Source: Abelmoschus esculentus (taxonomy: Eukaryota; Streptophyta; Magnoliopsida; Malvales; Malvaceae). From it: a stretch of 64,000 bases of DNA. Position 1 is the stretch's first letter. Each line of letters begins with the position of its first letter. Of this stretch, positions 58,709-64,000 are shown piece after piece. Location: contig JAUCBN010000003.1 of NCBI GenBank assembly GCA_035048815.1, forward strand, positions 21,436,001-21,500,000, read 5' to 3'. Below the pieces are notes generated by a model. That model was given only the letters and a program-made list of their open reading frames with translations, made no database searches and was not told where the DNA came from. The translations under genes were made by a program, and so were the position numbers.

Positions 58709-60286
58709 ATTAATCAAGACCCAGAAGTGCTACCATCAGGTCCTATCAGCGTTCTAAGGCCAAACAACTTAAGGAGGCATATACTCACAAGTGCATTACA
58801 GCCTTTGGAGGTCAAATGGCACTAAAAGGGAAGTTATACAATGTATTACTTGTTAAAGACATGTAACACATTGAATAAGCACCACAAGTTTACTTAATTT
58901 CAGCTTTTAAATTCGTTTCAATAGTTATGTCATTCATTTTAATTCGTTATATTTATTTCTTTGCAAGGTATGTTGAACACAGCTTAATGGACTGTTGGCC
59001 AGCTCCGTTTTAGCTCAAATGCACCATTTGTGCTGAAAACAAAGAATCGTTGTTTGAGGCACTTACCAGCTTCCAATCAGTACTAAAATGTACCAAACAC
59101 TACTAGGCAGCGCAATAAAGTGGATGATAGCTTCATTCCAGTTCATGAATCTAGAATGAGCTCAAAATGACAAATGGTGAATTTCCATCCATATGGGATT
59201 CAGATCAGCTCCTACACACTCTTATGGATTGAGGAGAGTATTATGGCCCTAAGGATAAGTTCACTCAGCTAGGGGGTTAGCCGTTCATCTCAAATCATCA
59301 CTCAAAGAGATGCAACCGACCAACATGGAGGGAAACATGCTTTGGGCGCCAAAACAAAGAGATAGCACTCTTCGTTGGACAGATTCATGATGATCCACTT
59401 GTGTACCGATTTCGAGAAGGATACGAGTAGAATTGGACTTTCGTGTCTTCATGAAAGTTGTTTCTCTGTCTCTTATCTTTCCAGCGCATGTTGAATCTCA
59501 TCAATCTGATATTGGAAACTTGCGATATGTCCAATTTACTGAAGACTCTGCAGGCTGGAATTTTAAACCGAAAAGTTACAACAATTATTGGGAGGAGGCA
59601 CCATTCAACCGAACGGTTAAAGAGGGAGAAACCACCAATGAAACAGACACCAAGGTCACTATTCAGCCACCCTTTCAAAGGGAAATTCCCCTTGTCCACA
59701 CCCTTCCATTTCCTACAAATATGTTGCCATTTTTGCATTTCAAACAACAAATTTGAATCAGATTATTTAGTTTGTGAGTTAATCACTCATTCTTGTACCT
59801 TTTAGAACTTTATCGACTTATAAAATCATCTCTTTAATTTGTGACATCACCCTCCATCCTTTATACTTTAGGTTTCTGAAATTACATTTCCAAGAGGTCT
59901 AAGTGCATCTACCACCCTCACGGTTGCAACTAGATTGAGTTTATGTTCCTATAACATAAGTTCAACCTTTGCCCATTTGAATACTATCATTTCAACACCC
60001 TATAATCACCATCCATCTTCCATTTTCGTCCATCATTCTTCACCAGCCCTTTACATATCCTTTCATATCATTTACATCACTTAAACACCTCTATTTCCTT
60101 CCTTAATCAACCATCAACATCCAACGCACCATAACCTCTTCTTGAATCATCCTTATCTATTTTTCCAGCATCTCTTAACATTCTTTTGTTCAGGAAACAA
60201 GCGTGATACAAGGCTTGATTTCATTCTAAGGTCCAGGCAATCAAAGCTTCTCTCTACAAGCATCTTTGGAGAGTTGGAGTGTATCA
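58669..60286 (+). repeat. 3' LTR of truncated CRM-related element (1,618 bp)
   Basis: It begins TGATATGTGCAC after the purine run AAAAAGAAGGGATGGA and ends GAGTGTATCA. The TGATATGTGCAC start equals that of LTR A, and many inner blocks equal LTRs A to C (ATAGCACTCTTCGTTGGACA, TTCATGAAAGTTG). Near 58715-58860 it contains a broken copy of the DPEVLPSGP tail. Confidence 0.85.
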
Positions 60287-61865
60287 GCTTGTCATAATAA
60301 ACGGTCCCTTTCTTAGAGTGTAAATCGTGATGGACGACCCCTCTCTTTGAGCGTATGTCGCAGTGATTGACCGCACTATTCGAGCGTATGTCATAATGAC
60401 CGGTCCCTCTCTTTTGAGCGTATCCCGTGATGGAAGACCCCTCTCATTTAGCATTTGTTGTGATGAATGACCCCTCTCTTCGAGTGCAGGTCATTGTGAA
60501 CGGTCCCTCTCTTTGAGCGTATCTCGTGATGGATGACCCCTCTCTTTGAGCGTATGTCGCGATGAATGACCCCTTTCTTTGAGTGCATGTCAAGGTGATG
60601 GATGACCCTTCTCTTTGAGCGTATGTCGGGATGATTGATCCCTCTCTTTGAGTGCTTGTCATAATGAATGGTCCCTTTCTTAGAGCGTATACCGTGATAG
60701 ACGACCCCTCTCTTTGATTGTATGACGCGGTGAATGACACATCTCTTCGAGCATAAGTCATAATGAACGGTTCCTCTCTTTGAGCGTATGTCGTGATGGA
60801 CGACCCCTATCTTTGAGTGTACGTCGCGATGAATAAAAACCCTCTATTTAAGTGTATGTCATGGTGACCGGTCCCTCTCTTTGGGAGTATACCGTGATGG
60901 ACGACCCCTCTCTTTGAGCGTATGTCGTGGCGAATGACCGCTCTATTCGAGCGTATGTCATAATGACCGGTCCCTCTCTTGTTGCGTATCCCGTGATGGA
61001 CGACCCCTCTCTTTGAGCGTTTGTCGTGATGAATGACCCCTCTCTTTGAGTGCACGTCATGGTGAACGGTCCCTCTTTTGGAGCGAATACCGTGATGGAT
61101 GACCCCTCTCTTTGAGTGTATGTCGCGGTGAATGACCCCTCTCTTCGAGTGCATGTCATAATGAACGGTCCCTCTCTTGGAGCGTATGTCGCGATGATTG
61201 TACCATCTATTCTAGTGCATGTCATGGTGAACAGTCCACCTCTTTGAGCGAATACTGTGATGGACGACTCCTCTCTTAGAGCGTAGATCATGATGAATGA
61301 CCCCTCTCTTCGAGTGCATGTCATAATGAACGACGTATATTGTGATTGATGACCCCTTTTTTTGAGCGTATGTCAATGTGAATGACCCTTTTCTTCGACT
61401 GCATGTCATAATGAACGGTCCCCTTCTTAGAACATATACCGTTATGGATGACCCCTCTCTTTCTGCGTATGTCGCTGTGAATGACCCCTTTCTTTGAGTG
61501 CATGTCATGCTGAACGATCCCACTCTTTGAGTGTATACCTTGATGGACGACCCATATCTTTGAGTGTATGTCACGATGAATGACCCTTATCTTTGAGCGT
61601 ATGCTGTGATGGACGACCCCTCTCTTTTTGCGTATGTCGCGATGATTGACCACTCTCTTTGAATACATGTCATAATAAATACTCCCTTTCTTAGAGCGTA
61701 TACTGTGATGGACGATCCTTCTATTTGAGCATATGTCGCGATGGATGACCCCTCTCTTTGACTGCATGTCATAATGAATGGTCCCTTTCTTAGAGCATAT
61801 AACGTGATGGTCGACACCTCCCTTGAAGCGTATGTCCTGGTGAATGACCCCTCTCTTCGAGTGTA
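60287..61865. repeat. 33/99-bp satellite array, segment 10
   Basis: About 1.6 kb of satellite between two retroelements. Around 60832 it carries the GAATAAAAACCC interruption also seen near 2785, 5750 and 54890. The last five bases GTGTA should be the target duplication of the element that follows. Confidence 0.94.
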
Positions 61866-61867
61866 TG

Positions 61868-62055
61868 ATGTGAGCACATCTACACAAGCTCAATCAGCTG
61901 ATCCGGAGGTCTTACCATCAGGACCCATCACTCGATCAAAGGCTAAGCAATTCAGGGAAGTTCTTATTCTTAAATGTTTACAAGTCTCAGAATCCTTTAA
62001 TAATGCATATGCCTTAGAGAATAAACTTTACACTATGTTACATACTGATGTGTAA
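61868..62055 (+). pseudogene. LTR-encoded pol C-terminal tail (detached copy)
   Basis: The LTR's first bases encode DVSTSTQAQSADPEVLPSGP, then ITRSKAKQFREV, and end at a TAA/TAACAT context at 62055. It is the same 62 residues as the end of gag-pol at 43584-51853, with one Leu-to-Phe change. As part of a 5' LTR it is normally untranslated. It is joined to satellite upstream by chance. Confidence 0.7.
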
Positions 62056-62849
62056 CATCTTGTAACTATATAGTACTTAAGCTAGTATTGTGTTTATTAA
62101 GCATGTAAATAGGTGTGTTTTCAATAAGTTCAATAAGAACACAAGCTCATAATCATGTTTACCATGTTTCTTTAGCTTGTTACATGTTTTCCAATATGAT
62201 AACTATGTTTTTCAGCTTGTTTTAACTTTCTTTAATAAGTTTACAATACTTATGATGGTATAACTTTTGTTTTCTCATAGGCACAAGGAAGAGTACCAAA
62301 TGAAGGACTTCACCTTAGCTCGGGAAAAGCTCAATGGATTTCTAGCAGCTCGTTTCAGCTCAACTAATCCTCAACACTTCAGCTAGCTGAATTCAGCTCA
62401 ACTCAGCTCCATTCAGCTCAACTCCAGCTCTACTAGCTCAACTCAAGCTGGTGAGTCCCGGGATAGCTCAAAGGTGTCCTCCACGTGGGAGAGTGTGTCA
62501 TGGTCATGTGACCAGCATGAGGGGCGTCCACCATCCTTCCAAGCATGTGCATGGCATGTGGCAGATTCAAATTTCAAGATTTCCCTCCTTGAAGTTGGCG
62601 TCAAAGTAAGATAAGGACAAGGAGTTATTTCCTTTGAATTTCACACATAAAACACATGTGTTAAATGTTTGAAATTCAGTCTTCCCTCCCTCCAAAACCA
62701 GCCGGCCACAAAGGATAAGGATGAGTAGTTTTCTCATCCACATTTAACATAATTAACACATGTTAATTGTGCTTACATTTCAGCCACTCATCTGAAACTT
62801 CCAATTCAATTCTGGCCAAGTATTCTAGGCGCCAACTCCCTTGTACTAG

Positions 62850-62863
62850 CCTATATATATGTA
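62850..62863 (+). promoter_or_regulatory. TATA box in LTR of second CRM-like element
   Basis: CCTATATATATGTATAC lies mid-LTR and is the same site as in the complete element. Confidence 0.6.
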
Positions 62864-63425
62864 TACTTTGTAATGTAAAAAAAAAAAAAGACAATTTGAA
62901 TGAAATTTACTTTTGTGAGAATTTCTCTCATTTCGGTTCTTTTGAGAACTTTCTGACTTCTCAAGTTCGTTGCTTGCGTGGTCAACCCCTTTGATACTTT
63001 GGGTTCTCGGTTGTAGATAATCGAAGGGTCCAAGTCCGTCTGAAGCAAGTTCAAGATAAGGTTCGGGTTCGTTCAACAGATTGTTCGAGTTCATCCTTGG
63101 AGTTTGTTTCATTTTATTTCTTTTCCTTGTTTTTATTTCATTTTCGTACTACCCCTTGCAACCTATTTTTCAACCTTGTCAGAAACTTCATTTCTCACCA
63201 TTCACCTCACCAAAGACCAATCCTAGCCATAACCAAACCAATACTTTCAGCGTTCCACCATTGTCAACTTCTCCGAGCCTTCATCTTCTACATTCTGTCT
63301 ACCTAAATTTTCCAGCCCTTTTAAACACCAATTTGCAGCCATGCTTATTGCAGGAGACATCTTACTTCAATCCTAGATCCGAAACAATCAAGAAGGCGTC
63401 CTCAACAAGGAGCCCTCTTATCATG

Positions 63426-63439
63426 TGGTAATCAGAGCC
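63426..63439 (+). other. Primer-binding site with one inserted base
   Basis: It reads TGGTAATCAGAGCC, whereas the complete element has TGGTATCAGAGCC. The extra A falls inside the tRNA-complementary stretch, two bases after the LTR end. It would bulge the primer duplex and could impair reverse transcription. Confidence 0.85.
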
Positions 63440-63734
63440 TAGGTTGGATTACAAGTAAGAATCATCTTCGTGAGTGCAAAAACAATCAAAAAAAAAAAAG
63501 TCAAAAAAAAAAAAAGTCAAAGTCAACTCTAGTTAAAAAAAAAAATCCGAAAATTCAAAAAAAAAATCAGAATATCAATAGTTGAAAGAAAAGCACTTCA
63601 TGGTATTGAAAAGATGAAAGAAAATGCAAGTTTAATGTGTTCTACAGCATCAAACACTACCACAATCAACCGGGCATGAAGAATTGATTGTTCGGTGAAA
63701 GGAGAGTAGTAAGTGTTTCTTTGTAGTAAGTAAT

Positions 63735-63765
<31 letters not shown>

Positions 63766-64000
63766 CTTTTTCTTTCTTTCTAACCTTTACCTTACTTTAC
63801 ATCACTTTTCTTTCCATTTAACACTAACCGAATTTGTTTTGGACAGAACCTTACATTTCGATTGTCACTAACCGTTGTTGTTAAAGACTAACACTTGTGA
63901 CAGATTTGAAGAAGTCTACGCTAGTCCTCTAAAGAACTTATAACGAGAGAAGGAGTGGTAAAAGGCATTTGTGTGTGTGAGATCAGAAGGGGAATCAAAA
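63440..64000 (+). other. 5' leader of second CRM-like element
   Basis: It corresponds to 49720-50281 of the complete element read on the opposite strand. It includes A-rich blocks (63488-63570) and a 28-base T run (63738-63765). No gag start is reached before the window ends. Confidence 0.85.

Larger units (their letters stand above)
58058..60286 (+). mobile_element. 5'-truncated CRM-related element (integrase end plus 3' LTR)
   Basis: Satellite is followed abruptly by pol sequence within integrase, then the polypurine tract and a full LTR (58669-60286), then satellite again. No 5' LTR, gag, RT or primer site is present. The LTR is related to LTRs A, B and C of the composite region, so this copy shows which pol goes with that LTR family. 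The left junction falls at GAATGAACCC|TTCTACGC, so no target duplication can be judged. The right flank is GCTTG. Confidence 0.9.
61866..63423 (+). repeat. 5' LTR of second CRM-like element (1,558 bp)
   Basis: It starts TGATGTGAGCAC and ends CCCTCTTATCA. It is one base longer than the LTRs at 43584 and 50297 because of an A-run difference near 62877-62889. It carries a TATA box at 62850-62863, an AGCT-rich stretch around 62320-62480, and the open 62-codon pol tail (61869-62055). Confidence 0.93.
61866..64000 (+). mobile_element. Second CRM-like element (same family as 43584-51853), 5' part, runs off the window
   Basis: A 1,558-bp LTR (61866-63423) is followed by a primer site and the start of the leader, in plus orientation. 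It is nearly identical to the complete element. Differences seen include Ser-Glu-Ser-Phe instead of Ser-Glu-Ser-Leu in the LTR tail, GTTATTTCC instead of GTTATCTCC, a pure A run after AATGT, a shorter T run in the leader, and an extra A in the primer site. The gag start lies beyond the window. Whether it is full length, and whether GTGTA is duplicated on the far side, cannot be seen. Confidence 0.93.

Overview
The window looks like a satellite-rich, probably centromeric or pericentromeric, block of a seed-plant (most likely flowering-plant) nuclear genome. This rests on plant-type Ty3/gypsy LTR retrotransposons, initiator-Met-tRNA primer-binding sites (TGGTATCAGAGC), an Athila-type integrase with a plant-specific extra ORF, and long satellite arrays. 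The species cannot be named from the sequence. I found no host protein-coding gene, rRNA gene or tRNA gene.

About half of the window (roughly 32.6 kb in ten segments) is one satellite. Its basic subunit is 33 bp. Three subunit types (A, B, C) alternate to make a 99-bp higher-order unit. Each starts with a common 16-base head (CCCCTCTCTTTGAGCG in A and B, CCCCTCTCTTCGAGTG in C) and has its own 17-base tail: A TATACCGTGATGGACGA, B TATGTCGCGATGAATGA, C CATGTCATAATGAACGG. Because 33 is divisible by 3, two of the three minus-strand frames of the consensus have no stop codon. That explains the dozens of repetitive 60-340 aa open frames, which I do not call as genes. Larger duplicated blocks (66, 99, 297, about 560 bp and over 700 bp) lie within the arrays.

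The rest is retrotransposons, nearly all inserted in the satellite. In order: a 1,461-bp solo LTR with a perfect 5-bp target duplication (891-2351); an 882-bp solo LTR with a perfect duplication (9778-10659); an LTR-like insert (about 11499-12424); a TGTAACGACCC-type LTR with adjoining polypurine tract (19881-22031); a 178-bp Athila-LTR scrap (23460-23637); a 13-kb complex (24525-37551); a complete 8.27-kb element on the minus strand (43584-51853); a deleted LTR remnant (55666-55815); a 5'-truncated element (58058-60286); and the 5' part of a second copy of the complete element on the plus strand (61866 to the window end). The 13-kb complex is three related LTRs in a row separated by decayed internal pieces, followed by an Athila-like element truncated by satellite.

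The complete element has 1,557-bp LTRs that appear identical, a CCTTT target duplication, an intact primer site and polypurine tract, and one uninterrupted gag-pol frame. It is probably a chromovirus of the centromeric (CRM-like) group. Its reading frame runs through the polypurine tract and 62 codons into the 3' LTR. Two other LTR families here, at 891-2351 and 58669-60286, carry the same tail, and 9778-10659 carries an analogous one. The working picture is a satellite array repeatedly invaded by CRM-like elements, some very recent, with solo-LTR formation and array rearrangement removing older copies.
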